Shown here: positions 8,967-17,063 of the stretch, one piece after another
Layout of the letters: every line of letters starts with the position of its first letter
Numbering within the stretch: position 1 is the first letter of the stretch
Origin: Ahrensia sp.
Lineage (GTDB): Bacteria; Pseudomonadota; Alphaproteobacteria; Rhizobiales; Rhizobiaceae
DNA: 21,444 bases
Direction: 5' to 3'
NCBI GenBank assembly: GCA_002698425.1
Contig: NZXU01000103.1
Span: 1 to 21,444 of the forward strand
Program-made: the position numbers and the translations under genes
Notes under the pieces: generated by a model
Databases searched by the model: none
What the model was told of the DNA's origin: nothing
What the model saw: only the letters and a program-made list of their open reading frames with translations

Positions 8967-10448
8967 TTGAATCTCCAGGATTTCGCGAAGGTGGTCCGTT
9001 CTCGGTGGGTCACCGTGAGCATAATGACACTTGCTGGGGTGCTTGCTTCCGTCGTAGTTTCATTGCTGACAACTCCGCTCTATCAGGCCACCGCGCGTCT
9101 ATTCGTATCCACTAGCGCGAGCGCTTCGGTTGCAGAACTGTATCAAGGAAACCGCCTTTCTCAAGAGCGTGTAGGTTCCTATATCGAACTGCTAATGGGG
9201 CAGACTCTCGCTCAGCGTACTATCGACAAACTTGGCCTGGATATGAGCGCCGGCGCGCTTCAGGAGAATGTTGACGCGAGTGCGAAACCCGGAACGGTGC
9301 TAATCGATTTAGCTGTCCTCGACAGTTCTCCAGTTCGAGCGCGCGACATAGCGAACACTCTGTCAGACGAGTTTGTTGCCAGGGTACGTGAACTCGAAAC
9401 ACCTGAGGGCGGGGCCAGACCGGACGCACAAGTAGTCGTAGAGCAGCGGGCGTCAATTCCTAGCGATCCCGTTGTGCCCAAGACCGCCCGTAACATTCTG
9501 GCCGGGCTAGCACTTGGTTTAGCGCTCGGAATTGGTCTGGCAGTCGGACGGGATCTTCTCGACAATACGATAAAGGATCGCGAAACTTTAGAAAAGATCA
9601 CAAACACTGGAATTGTCGGGAGCATCCCGTTGGATAAGGATCGAAGGAAGCAGCCTGCGATATCCTTTGATCGCGACAACTCGCCGGTGGCGGAGGCGTT
9701 TCGGAAACTGCGGACCAACCTCCAATTCCTAGCAGTCGATAATCCGCCACGTGTTATTGTTCTTACCAGTTCAATGCCTCACGAGGGAAAGTCGACAACT
9801 GCGATCAACCTCGCTCTGGCGTTGGCAGAGGCTGAGCACAATGTCGTGTTGGTCGATGGTGATATGCGGCGACCCACATTGCACAAGTATCTCGATTTAG
9901 TCGGGCCGGTCGGATTTAGTACCGTTCTTAGTGGTGGCGCATCGCTCGACGAAGCCCTGCAGAAAACCCGCTTTCCAGGGCTAACGGTGCTTACTTCTGG
10001 AGCTATTCCGCCAAATCCGAGTGAGTTACTCGGCTCGCTGTCAGCGAAAAAGCTGCTAAGCGAGTTGCGAGAACAGTTTACTTACGTGATTATAGATTCA
10101 ACGCCGCTACTTGCGGTGACAGATGCAGCTATCTTGGCGGCAAGCGCCGACGGTGCTCTCATAATGTCGCGGTATGGGCAGACTAGGCATGAACAACTTG
10201 CGCATGGGATAGCCAATCTCGAGAGTGTCGGCGCGTCCTTGTTGGGTGCAGTATTCACGATGATGCCTGCGAGGGGGAATGCCTCCTACAGCTACAGGTA
10301 CTACGGCACCGAGAATCAACAAGGATCCACCCGCCGCCCATCTACTGAATCAATGGCGGTGAATTCTCCGCCGACGAATGTCGAACCTCCGCAGCAACCC
10401 TCCGACGCCACACAAGTTACGGGTCGTCGACGGCGGGCGGTGGAATAG
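8967..10448 (+). CDS. Wzz-type chain-length regulator fused to a BY-kinase (CpsD/Wzc-like)
   Basis: Polysaccharide co-polymerase with a cytoplasmic tyrosine autokinase, 493 residues. It starts at TTG 8967, with AAGGGG at 8955-8960. The Wzz domain is flanked by membrane helices at about 15-34 and 177-194, with a Pro-containing stretch (IPSDPVVPKTARN) just before the second. The kinase part has the E243-x2-R246-x2-R249 interface motif (EAFRKLR), Walker A SSMPHEGKST (268-277, Lys275), Walker A' VLVDGDM (294-300) and Walker B VIIDSTP (374-380, Asp377). The tyrosine cluster is Tyr441, 443, 445 and 446 (YSYRYY), followed by a Pro-rich tail ending in RRRR. In this family, cycles of phosphorylation of that cluster control polymerisation by Wzy. 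The probable phosphatase partner is encoded at 20792-21415. Unlike Firmicute systems, the two halves are on one chain. Confidence 0.94.
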   Translation: MNLQDFAKVVRSRWVTVSIMTLAGVLASVVVSLLTTPLYQATARLFVSTSASASVAELYQGNRLSQERVGSYIELLMGQTLAQRTIDKLGLDMSAGALQENVDASAKPGTVLIDLAVLDSSPVRARDIANTLSDEFVARVRELETPEGGARPDAQVVVEQRASIPSDPVVPKTARNILAGLALGLALGIGLAVGRDLLDNTIKDRETLEKITNTGIVGSIPLDKDRRKQPAISFDRDNSPVAEAFRKLRTNLQFLAVDNPPRVIVLTSSMPHEGKSTTAINLALALAEAEHNVVLVDGDMRRPTLHKYLDLVGPVGFSTVLSGGASLDEALQKTRFPGLTVLTSGAIPPNPSELLGSLSAKKLLSELREQFTYVIIDSTPLLAVTDAAILAASADGALIMSRYGQTRHEQLAHGIANLESVGASLLGAVFTMMPARGNASYSYRYYGTENQQGSTRRPSTESMAVNSPPTNVEPPQQPSDATQVTGRRRRAVE

Positions 10449-10748
10449 GTTGCGTCATTTCTCTGCAGGACAGCTACATTCAGACGTCCGCTTAGTACGT
10501 CGACATCGACGTTGGCGGTCCGCTGATCGAGGCGGGTTGATTGTAGCGGGTCCAATTGCACATTCTAAGAGCCGCATTCACAGAATGTCGACGTCGACAT
10601 CGAGACGCCACCGCGGTTCGTGCACTCAAACACGAAAACGCCACAGGGGCATGCGCGAGATTCGCGCACTTGACCCGGATTGTGCCGCAAGCGTTTGTGA
10701 TCGAACACGCCAACGGCCACAGATCGATCCACCTATGGGGACCCGGAT
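10449..10748 (+). promoter_or_regulatory. 300-base gap with two related 16-base dyads, possible operator region
   Basis: There is no convincing gene. Two dyads share ACGTCGACATCGA. The first, 10497-10512, is ACGTCGA-CA-TCGACGT with a 2-base centre. The second, 10585-10600, is the perfect palindrome ATGTCGACGTCGACAT; the shared 13-mer recurs at 10591-10603, 94 bases downstream of its first copy. Paired dyads in the gap before the glycosyltransferase gene would suit a dimeric repressor or activator that sets expression of the downstream genes. A frame of 124 codons crosses the gap but overlaps the end of the kinase gene and has no motif. Confidence 0.4.
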
Positions 10749-11900
10749 ATGACAATCGCCAATGGCTTCGAAGGTCCACGCGAATACACACGTGCGAGGG
10801 CGGTCATTCAAGTTGGCCCGGGTCCTGATAGTCCGGGAGGCATGGCTTCAGTTATTGAAGAACTTCTCCGCTTAGAACTTGTCAACTACAAATTGACTGC
10901 GGCACCGACGTGGGGGCGTCATACTGGAGTAGCCTCTCTCTTGACCGCCGGGCATACCGCGATTCGTTTGGTGTTAGGCCGAAGACACTGGGATATTGCA
11001 CACGTTCACGTGAGTGAATACGGGAGTTTTTTCCGAGAAGGTGCGATTTTGCTACTTTGCAAGCTGATTCGCAAGCCAGTGGTTATAACACTTCATGGGG
11101 CGCAATTGTTTGAGCACGCAAAACGCTTCCCGCGGCTTACAAAAATCATATTTCGCAGTGCCGATCACATATTTTGTCTGGGTAAGAAGCAACAAGCATT
11201 AGTAAACAGGATTTCGCCGGCAGTTTCGACCAGCATTATCATGAACCCTATCTCGGATAAGTACTTAATTGGGGAGGGTGAGTTACACTCCGGAGCCTTG
11301 AACACACCTACGTATTGTTTCGCGGGCGAGGTTGGATACAGGAAGGGGTTCGACCGTTTAATTGCGGCGTGGGAACACGTTATCCAAGCCCGTCCAGACG
11401 CGTCGCTGCTTGTGGCAGGCCCTCTAGCTGATGGCTTTCAAGTGGCGGAACTATCCGGTGTAAATTACTTGGGTATACTCAGCCGTGCCGACGTTCAATT
11501 GATGTATCGTCGATGCCTTATTTCGGTTCTTCCGAGTCGAGCGGAGGTACTGCCAATGACGGTACTTGAGTCCTTGGCATCTGGCACACCTGCTCTACTG
11601 ACCAAGGTTGGTGAATGGGAGAATTTCAAAGACTGCCCCTCCGTGCAGCTGCTAAACGCCGCGGAAGTAACAGAGTGCGACTTGATACGTGATCTGGCTC
11701 AGTCATTGCTTCGCGCAGCCACGCCTGGTGACGATGACGTTGGTGGAGGCTCAGTAGCGACTCGATGGGTTCAAGAGCACGCAGGCGCCGCGGTCGTTGC
11801 GAGCGATTTAAAAGCTGTTTATGACCAGCTGCCGAAAACGGAGCGAAAAACCCGCTATCTAAACCGCTGTGGTTTGTTGCGCCGGCAAGGTTCGGCCTGA
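10749..11900 (+). CDS. GT4-family glycosyltransferase
   Basis: Retaining glycosyltransferase of the GT4 class with GT-B fold, 383 residues; it would transfer a sugar from a nucleotide donor to the lipid-linked repeat unit at the cytoplasmic membrane face. The ATG at 10749 follows a GGGGA at about 10737-10741. The N-terminal glycine-rich loop is GPGPDSPGGMASVIEEL (23-39). The acceptor half has VITLHGAQLF (112-121). The donor half opens with FAGEVGYRKGFDRLIAAW (191-208) and carries the GT4 E-x7-E motif E266-VLPMTVL-E274 with ESLASGTP behind it. Donor and acceptor sugars cannot be read from the sequence. It is the only GT4 enzyme in the window. It is followed by an 85-base gap to the first pyruvyl transferase. 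Confidence 0.9.
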   Translation: MTIANGFEGPREYTRARAVIQVGPGPDSPGGMASVIEELLRLELVNYKLTAAPTWGRHTGVASLLTAGHTAIRLVLGRRHWDIAHVHVSEYGSFFREGAILLLCKLIRKPVVITLHGAQLFEHAKRFPRLTKIIFRSADHIFCLGKKQQALVNRISPAVSTSIIMNPISDKYLIGEGELHSGALNTPTYCFAGEVGYRKGFDRLIAAWEHVIQARPDASLLVAGPLADGFQVAELSGVNYLGILSRADVQLMYRRCLISVLPSRAEVLPMTVLESLASGTPALLTKVGEWENFKDCPSVQLLNAAEVTECDLIRDLAQSLLRAATPGDDDVGGGSVATRWVQEHAGAAVVASDLKAVYDQLPKTERKTRYLNRCGLLRRQGSA

Positions 11901-11985
11901 CCTTCCGGACAAGATTGAGGATTCACATCTTTGGCGCGACGGAGCGCCTCTACCTATGCCTCTGATAGCCAAGGAGAACTATCCG

Positions 11986-13089
11986 ATGACTTCAGTCGGA
12001 ATTCTGACTAGACACTGCTATCCGAATTATGGGTCGCTCTTGCAGGCTTTTGCACTGGAATCTGCTTTCTCGAGCTTGGGCGCCAAGACCAAGGTCATTG
12101 ACTATGTGCCGCCCTCCGACACGCCGTACCAGCTCACCACATCGAGTTTACGTGAATCGCGTATGCGGGGATCCCCAGTCAAGAAAATGCTCTACTATGC
12201 GATCCAAGGTCCGAACCTCTTTCGAATGGCAAGCCGATTCCGCAAGTACCAGATAGCTAGTCTCAACCTATCTGAGACTGTCAGCGACCGGGACGGTATA
12301 TCGGCAGTTGCGGGACGATTCGATGCGGTTGTGACGGGTAGCGATCAAATATGGAATAAAATACACGACGCTATAGACCCGAATTACTATCTTGCTGGCG
12401 TTGAGGGCGCTGTCAAAAAATATAGCTATGCAGCAAGTTTCGGAAGCGTCGGGCCATCTGAGGAGGATGTCGATCGTGTTCTTAAGTGGCTGAAAAGCTT
12501 TCAGTCGATTTCCGTCAGAGAACCATCAGCACTCACCGAACTTACCGCTCTTGGAGAGCGCCGAACGCGTCGCGACGTGGACCCAGTTCTTCTGCACAAC
12601 AGACACTTCTGGATGAGTTACGCCGCGGACGAGTTCCCCGCACACGGGCCGTATATTCTCGTGTACCAATTGCACAATACCCCAAGATTTGATGAGCGCT
12701 TACGGCAACTGCGTGTACGGCACAACCTTCCGGTCAGGCGAGTGACCGCAGATGGAAAGCAGCGCCTACGCTATAACGCTACCGATTACTTAGTGTCACC
12801 AAAACAGTTTGTTAGACTCTTCCGGGACGCGTCGGTCGTCTTGACAGATTCCTTCCATGGGACGGCATTTAGTCTGGCATTCGGCCGCCCAGTCTATTCG
12901 TTGCTTCCTGCTAAACATGCAACACGGTGTAAAGATCTGCTGTGTGATGTGGGGTTACCACACTTGGCTGTGAGTGCAAATGAGGATTTGCCTAGGGATC
13001 CAGCATATGATGCTGAAGAAGCGTATGTGAGCCTTGCCAACCAGGCTGAGGTGTCTTGGAGGTACCTCCGTACGATTGTCGAGCAGTAG
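11986..13089 (+). CDS. Polysaccharide pyruvyl transferase family protein, copy 1
   Basis: Member of the PS_pyruv_trans family (CsaB/GumL/ExoV type), which transfers pyruvate from phosphoenolpyruvate to a sugar as a ketal. 367 residues from ATG 11986, chosen because AAGGAG lies at 11971-11976, nine bases ahead, and because family homology begins exactly there (VGILTRHCYPNYGSLLQAF). The frame is open further upstream to 11869 but that would overlap the glycosyltransferase. Motifs are NYGSLLQAF (14-22), VTGSDQIWN (116-124), SYAASFG (147-153), SVREPSA (176-182), VDPVLL (198-203) and LTDSFHGTAFSLAF (286-299). It is two bases before the polymerase gene. A family member acting on a different residue from copy 2 is likely. 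Some members are annotated only as general polysaccharide enzymes, so the exact reaction is inferred. Confidence 0.88.
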   Translation: MTSVGILTRHCYPNYGSLLQAFALESAFSSLGAKTKVIDYVPPSDTPYQLTTSSLRESRMRGSPVKKMLYYAIQGPNLFRMASRFRKYQIASLNLSETVSDRDGISAVAGRFDAVVTGSDQIWNKIHDAIDPNYYLAGVEGAVKKYSYAASFGSVGPSEEDVDRVLKWLKSFQSISVREPSALTELTALGERRTRRDVDPVLLHNRHFWMSYAADEFPAHGPYILVYQLHNTPRFDERLRQLRVRHNLPVRRVTADGKQRLRYNATDYLVSPKQFVRLFRDASVVLTDSFHGTAFSLAFGRPVYSLLPAKHATRCKDLLCDVGLPHLAVSANEDLPRDPAYDAEEAYVSLANQAEVSWRYLRTIVEQ

Positions 13090-13091
13090 GC

Positions 13092-14363
13092 ATGAGTTTT
13101 TCTGAGTCCCTCAAATCGGCCGACGATACACGGCAGCTTTCCGTCGCCGACGTGTGCCAACTGGGACTGTTCTGCGCATCTAGTTTTTCGTATGCCTTTT
13201 ATATGAGTGAGCTTATTGACTCGAGGTTCTACTATATTTCGTTAGGTTCGCTAGTTCTGTTTTGCTTGCTGCGGATTTGTTTTATTTTTGCAAACCGAGG
13301 ACGAAGTGACGACGCGCTGTATTTTAGTCGGTCCGCTGTGGCGTTTATTTGCGCCGCGATTACATTTATAGCGATTTCGGTCGTCATCGAATTTATCGCG
13401 ACAAGTACCTATACTTCCACCGCGATGCGGGAAGCTATGTACATGATCGTGCCGATCGTGATCGCATTCACGGTGGTTAATACAGTTTCGATTAAACTTG
13501 CCGACATTTACGTGCTGATCTTGTTGCTGCGCTATGTGACCTACTTCGCGATAGAGTTTTCTACTGATTTCGATATCTCCACTCTCACCGCTATAAGTTG
13601 GGCCGATTCATCGTCGTCCGTGTTCGAGTCCTCATTCTCACACGACCTATTGGTACTCGAGTTATATTTCCTATTCAGGCAACAATACTTGCGCGCAGGA
13701 GTAGCAATGGTGTTTGCCGTCTTGACGTTCAAACGTGCATCGTTCCTGCTCGCCCCTACTCAATTTATTGCAGCAAAGCGTCTGCGGCTGCGTAATGTAC
13801 CGGCGCAAACATCACTGTTTGCGCTCTTCGCCGTAGCATGCCTAAGCCCCTTCATGATGATTACGATCTACTCTAGGCCTTTTGTCGATTTTGCAGCGCG
13901 AACTTTCGGAGTTGATATTGATGAGTTCACCACAGGCCGACGTTCGATCTATGAGCTGGCGATTCAGGTATCGGACGTCAACGGTTTCGGATCACTGAAT
14001 CCGGAGCTCGCGAGCTTGGCGGGAAGTACACTCGGAACAACTTGGAACGGCGCTCTACACAATGACACAATACGACTCTATATTGAAGTCGGACTGCTCG
14101 GCGTTATCGTTTACTGTGCGGCACTTGTGTATCTAGCTCGCGCAAGTCGAATGTCATTTATTGCGATAAGCTACACGATCTTTGTATTGGTAACGTCCCG
14201 ATTGATTACACATATGAGTTTTTGGATTGTGCTGCTGCTAGTGCTCGCGCTCGTTGAGCGGCTAGCTTCTACTGGGGCCAACGACAATTCTGCTGCATTG
14301 ACTAAACCGCAACTTTCTGGCGCGGCGAAGAGAGCGCGCGACAAAGAAAGTAGGTCGAAATGA
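13092..14363 (+). CDS. Wzy-like O-antigen/EPS polymerase, integral membrane
   Basis: A 423-residue protein with about ten or more hydrophobic segments, AT-rich codons and low overall similarity to anything I can name, as expected for Wzy. Features typical of polymerases are LTFKRASFLLAP (211-222) after a central helix and a large periplasmic-side loop around 262-325. The loop contains TTGRRSIYELAI (280-291), GFGSLNPELASLAG, and NGALHNDTIRLYIEVGLLG (319-337), the loop His being the usual conserved residue. It would join repeat units on the outer membrane face. Start at ATG 13092, two bases after the previous stop; an earlier in-frame GTG at 13056 would overlap. Its stop overlaps the next start by ATGA, so translational coupling is expected. 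The C-terminus is cytoplasmic and Lys/Arg-rich. Confidence 0.78.
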   Translation: MSFSESLKSADDTRQLSVADVCQLGLFCASSFSYAFYMSELIDSRFYYISLGSLVLFCLLRICFIFANRGRSDDALYFSRSAVAFICAAITFIAISVVIEFIATSTYTSTAMREAMYMIVPIVIAFTVVNTVSIKLADIYVLILLLRYVTYFAIEFSTDFDISTLTAISWADSSSSVFESSFSHDLLVLELYFLFRQQYLRAGVAMVFAVLTFKRASFLLAPTQFIAAKRLRLRNVPAQTSLFALFAVACLSPFMMITIYSRPFVDFAARTFGVDIDEFTTGRRSIYELAIQVSDVNGFGSLNPELASLAGSTLGTTWNGALHNDTIRLYIEVGLLGVIVYCAALVYLARASRMSFIAISYTIFVLVTSRLITHMSFWIVLLLVLALVERLASTGANDNSAALTKPQLSGAAKRARDKESRSK

Positions 14364-15562
14364 GCAGAGAGACGGCCCCAGGCACTCACAAGCGCCCAAG
14401 AGTCGGTATCCTGACGCTGACACAGTCTGAAAATTATGGAACTGTACTACAAGCTTACGCTACCCGGCGTATCTTTGAATCGTTGAGTAGCTCTCTAGAA
14501 TTTCAACTCGTACCAACTGACGTCCGCCATGTCCGCCGCCGGCGTCTGCAGTCGTTAGTAAACCCGCGAAACCCGAATACTGGCATTACACGTATAAACA
14601 ACTTTCTCAGTATGCGGCGTTTTATACGGAGCGAATTAGCCCCCGCTGGGCGCTACATCGACATTAAAAAGCGTACCGCTGCTATAGAGCATCTGAATCA
14701 AGGATTTGAGGCTTTAATAACGGGATCGGACGAAGTGTGGAATTTGGCTTTTGTGGGCGCGCAGAGTCTTTACTATCTTCCGCATGGAGCCGGTAGGTAC
14801 CGCGCTAGTTTCGCCACTTCAGCTAACCGGCTGGATATTGACGCACTCGACAGCCAAGACCGTAACTTACTTCATAATTCGCTTAAAAGCTACAGCTATT
14901 TATCGGTTCGCGATACTAACACTCGAAATTTCTTGCGCGACCTAGATTTAAGTCTGGACCCCATTGAAATTGTTGACCCGACGTTGGTCTACGACTTCCC
15001 AGAAGCGGAGCCACGTCGCCGGCTTGGGAGCGTCGTAGGCAGTATGGAAAGCCATATTCTACTAATGGTCCGCGACCGACACATAGCGTCGTCGCTAATA
15101 ACCTACTTTGCCGACGTCTGGCCGCAGAGTGAGATCCACACGGTGTTTATAAAGCACGCTCGCACGAAGTACCTACGTATAGACCCATTAGAGTTTGCAG
15201 GAGTTTTTTCTGAATATGACCTAGTAATCACTGACTTCTTTCATGGTACCTGTATGAGTATTAGGAATCGCGCTGCATTCATTTGTTTCGATTCTGAGAC
15301 CATTTATGATAAGTACGAAAGCAAGATCGCTAATCTGGTCCGCAAGCTTGGGCTAACTGGTAACTATGTGAATATCGCAAATATCGGGAGGCAAGAGGGA
15401 TTAAACACGCTGTACGCGCTTGCTGCCAAGATTCTTGATGGCAAGTACTGGTCACCAGATTTCGAGGCAGCCCTAGCTCGCGAGCGTATCACTGCTCGGC
15501 GCGTGGCGACTGAAATAGTCCGGCAACTTGAAGAGGAATTGGCCGTTGTCGACAAGCGGTAG
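14360..15562 (+). CDS. Polysaccharide pyruvyl transferase family protein, copy 2
   Basis: A second PS_pyruv_trans protein, 400 residues, clearly diverged from copy 1. Motifs are ENYGTVLQAYATR (24-36), ITGSDEVWN (120-128), SFATSAN (150-156), LSVRDTNT (181-188), VDPTLVYD (205-212) and ITDFFHGTCMS (290-300). Copy 1 has SDQIWN and DSFHGT at the equivalent places. It begins at ATG 14360 within an ATGA overlap with the polymerase stop, so the two are coupled. Presumed to add pyruvate, or carry out a related phosphoenolpyruvate-dependent transfer, on another sugar of the repeat unit. The 3' end overlaps the ribosome site and start of the flippase gene. Confidence 0.88.
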   Translation: MSRETAPGTHKRPRVGILTLTQSENYGTVLQAYATRRIFESLSSSLEFQLVPTDVRHVRRRRLQSLVNPRNPNTGITRINNFLSMRRFIRSELAPAGRYIDIKKRTAAIEHLNQGFEALITGSDEVWNLAFVGAQSLYYLPHGAGRYRASFATSANRLDIDALDSQDRNLLHNSLKSYSYLSVRDTNTRNFLRDLDLSLDPIEIVDPTLVYDFPEAEPRRRLGSVVGSMESHILLMVRDRHIASSLITYFADVWPQSEIHTVFIKHARTKYLRIDPLEFAGVFSEYDLVITDFFHGTCMSIRNRAAFICFDSETIYDKYESKIANLVRKLGLTGNYVNIANIGRQEGLNTLYALAAKILDGKYWSPDFEAALARERITARRVATEIVRQLEEELAVVDKR

Positions 15563-17063
15563 CGATGTCGGTCGGCGATCCATAATTTACATAGTAGCCA
15601 CCACGCTGCAAAAGTTGTCTTCAGTAGTGTTGCTTCCGATTTACACGCGCCTGTTCACCCCGGAAGAATATGGGTACTTCAACCTAATAGTCACCTTTAC
15701 ACTGTTCGCTGGCGCGTTGGGGTTGTTCGGCCTCGACTACGCCGTCATGAGGTTCTGCCATAAGGGATTGTTCGCCAACGATGCCCTTGGTCGCTGTGAG
15801 TCCGAAATAGAAGTGGCGGGCCGCTACTTCACCGCATCGATTGCTTTAGTGGCAGCGTTTTCAACGATAGTTACGCTCCTTCTCGTTATGGGAAGTCCTA
15901 TTTACGGCCATATCGTATTTCCGGGCCTGCCGCTTTACCCAGTAATTACAATTGCCCTATTAGCGCTGTTATTTCAGCCATTGACAATGCTGTACCTCGC
16001 CCAGCTCCAGGCGCAAACCAGGGCTCGTGCCTTTGGCTACTACTCTGTAGCCTATTTTGTTTCGAACGCGCTGCTCACGATCGGTCTAGTTGGTGGTTTA
16101 CAGCTTGGACTCTTAGGCACCACTGTCGCGATCTTAACGGTGAATATTATTTTTGCGCTCGCTGCGTTGATTGACTCTTGGCGTCGTGGACTCCTCTGGC
16201 ACCGGTTTGATCGTAAATCAGTAATGCAGTTACTTCATTACTCGTTTCCGATGTTGCCGCATTCCCTGTCTCTGCAAGCCACATCACTGGTCACGCGTGT
16301 AACGATCTCGAATTTCATTAGTGTCGCAGCTGCTGGTCTATTTAACGTTGCTATGTACGCCGTCAACTTTATTGATGCAATACAAACTGCGCTGCATCGC
16401 GCTTATCTCCCCTGGTATTTCTCACGGTCCGAGCGGCGCGACTCGTCGTGGCGAGCCGAGGTGCATGAGATGGTTATCGCCTTCATTGCCATTAATGTAG
16501 TTTCATCGATTGGTGTATCTCTTTTCGCGTATGAATGTTTACTATTACTCGCCCCGCCGTCTTTCCTTGAAGCTGCGGCTATTGTTCCAGTTTTGGCTTT
16601 AAGTATGATGATAAAATCTATCTACTATCCGGAGCTGTCTGTGCTGCTTTCCGAGTCGACAGGCACTAGGCGGGTTTTGGCGATTTCGTTATCATCTTCT
16701 GCGGCGTCCGTCGTTCTGGGTGTAATCGGCGCACTGTGGCTGGGCCTCCTAGGCGTCGCTATTTCTCAGGTGATCCAGCGGAGCTTGATGAGCGCCTTGG
16801 CTGTAGCGCTGGCTCGCCGAGCGAATGGTCCGGGAATGCCTTGGTTGAGAATTTTTCGCCTGCAAGGTTTTGGCTTGCTTGCGATCGCGAGCGTTTTGGT
16901 AGGGGATGGGTATAATTGGTGGGGTCTAAATGAAGGCGCAGTTGCAGGGTTGAAGTCGGTGTCCTTAGTGGTTCTCGTTTGTGCTTTGGTCTTGTCTGAG
17001 CCACGACTGCTGGAGGTTGCAAGGAGGGTGGTGGTTCGGCGTGGGGGTCGCGCAGAAACTTAA
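15546..17063 (+). CDS. Wzx-type flippase, MOP superfamily (RfbX-like)
   Basis: Lipid-linked oligosaccharide flippase, 505 residues with about 12-14 membrane helices. The N-terminal family text is IIYIVATTLQKLSSVVLLPI, then YTRLFTPEEYGYFN, as in RfbX/MurJ-related transporters. It would carry the repeat unit across the cytoplasmic membrane for the polymerase. Start choice: TTG 15546, because GAGGAA at 15533-15538 lies seven bases ahead. An in-frame TTG at 15528 is possible but has weaker support. It overlaps the end of copy 2 by 17 bases. The 3' end overlaps the next gene by 23 bases if that starts at 17041. The C-terminus is Arg-rich (ARRVVVRRGGRAET). Confidence 0.9.
   Translation: MSTSGSDVGRRSIIYIVATTLQKLSSVVLLPIYTRLFTPEEYGYFNLIVTFTLFAGALGLFGLDYAVMRFCHKGLFANDALGRCESEIEVAGRYFTASIALVAAFSTIVTLLLVMGSPIYGHIVFPGLPLYPVITIALLALLFQPLTMLYLAQLQAQTRARAFGYYSVAYFVSNALLTIGLVGGLQLGLLGTTVAILTVNIIFALAALIDSWRRGLLWHRFDRKSVMQLLHYSFPMLPHSLSLQATSLVTRVTISNFISVAAAGLFNVAMYAVNFIDAIQTALHRAYLPWYFSRSERRDSSWRAEVHEMVIAFIAINVVSSIGVSLFAYECLLLLAPPSFLEAAAIVPVLALSMMIKSIYYPELSVLLSESTGTRRVLAISLSSSAASVVLGVIGALWLGLLGVAISQVIQRSLMSALAVALARRANGPGMPWLRIFRLQGFGLLAIASVLVGDGYNWWGLNEGAVAGLKSVSLVVLVCALVLSEPRLLEVARRVVVRRGGRAET

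Noticed and set aside
10378..10752. A 124-codon plus-strand frame over the gap before the glycosyltransferase
   Set aside because: It overlaps the end of the kinase gene in another frame, is rich in Arg/His and has no domain; the gap is better read as regulatory.
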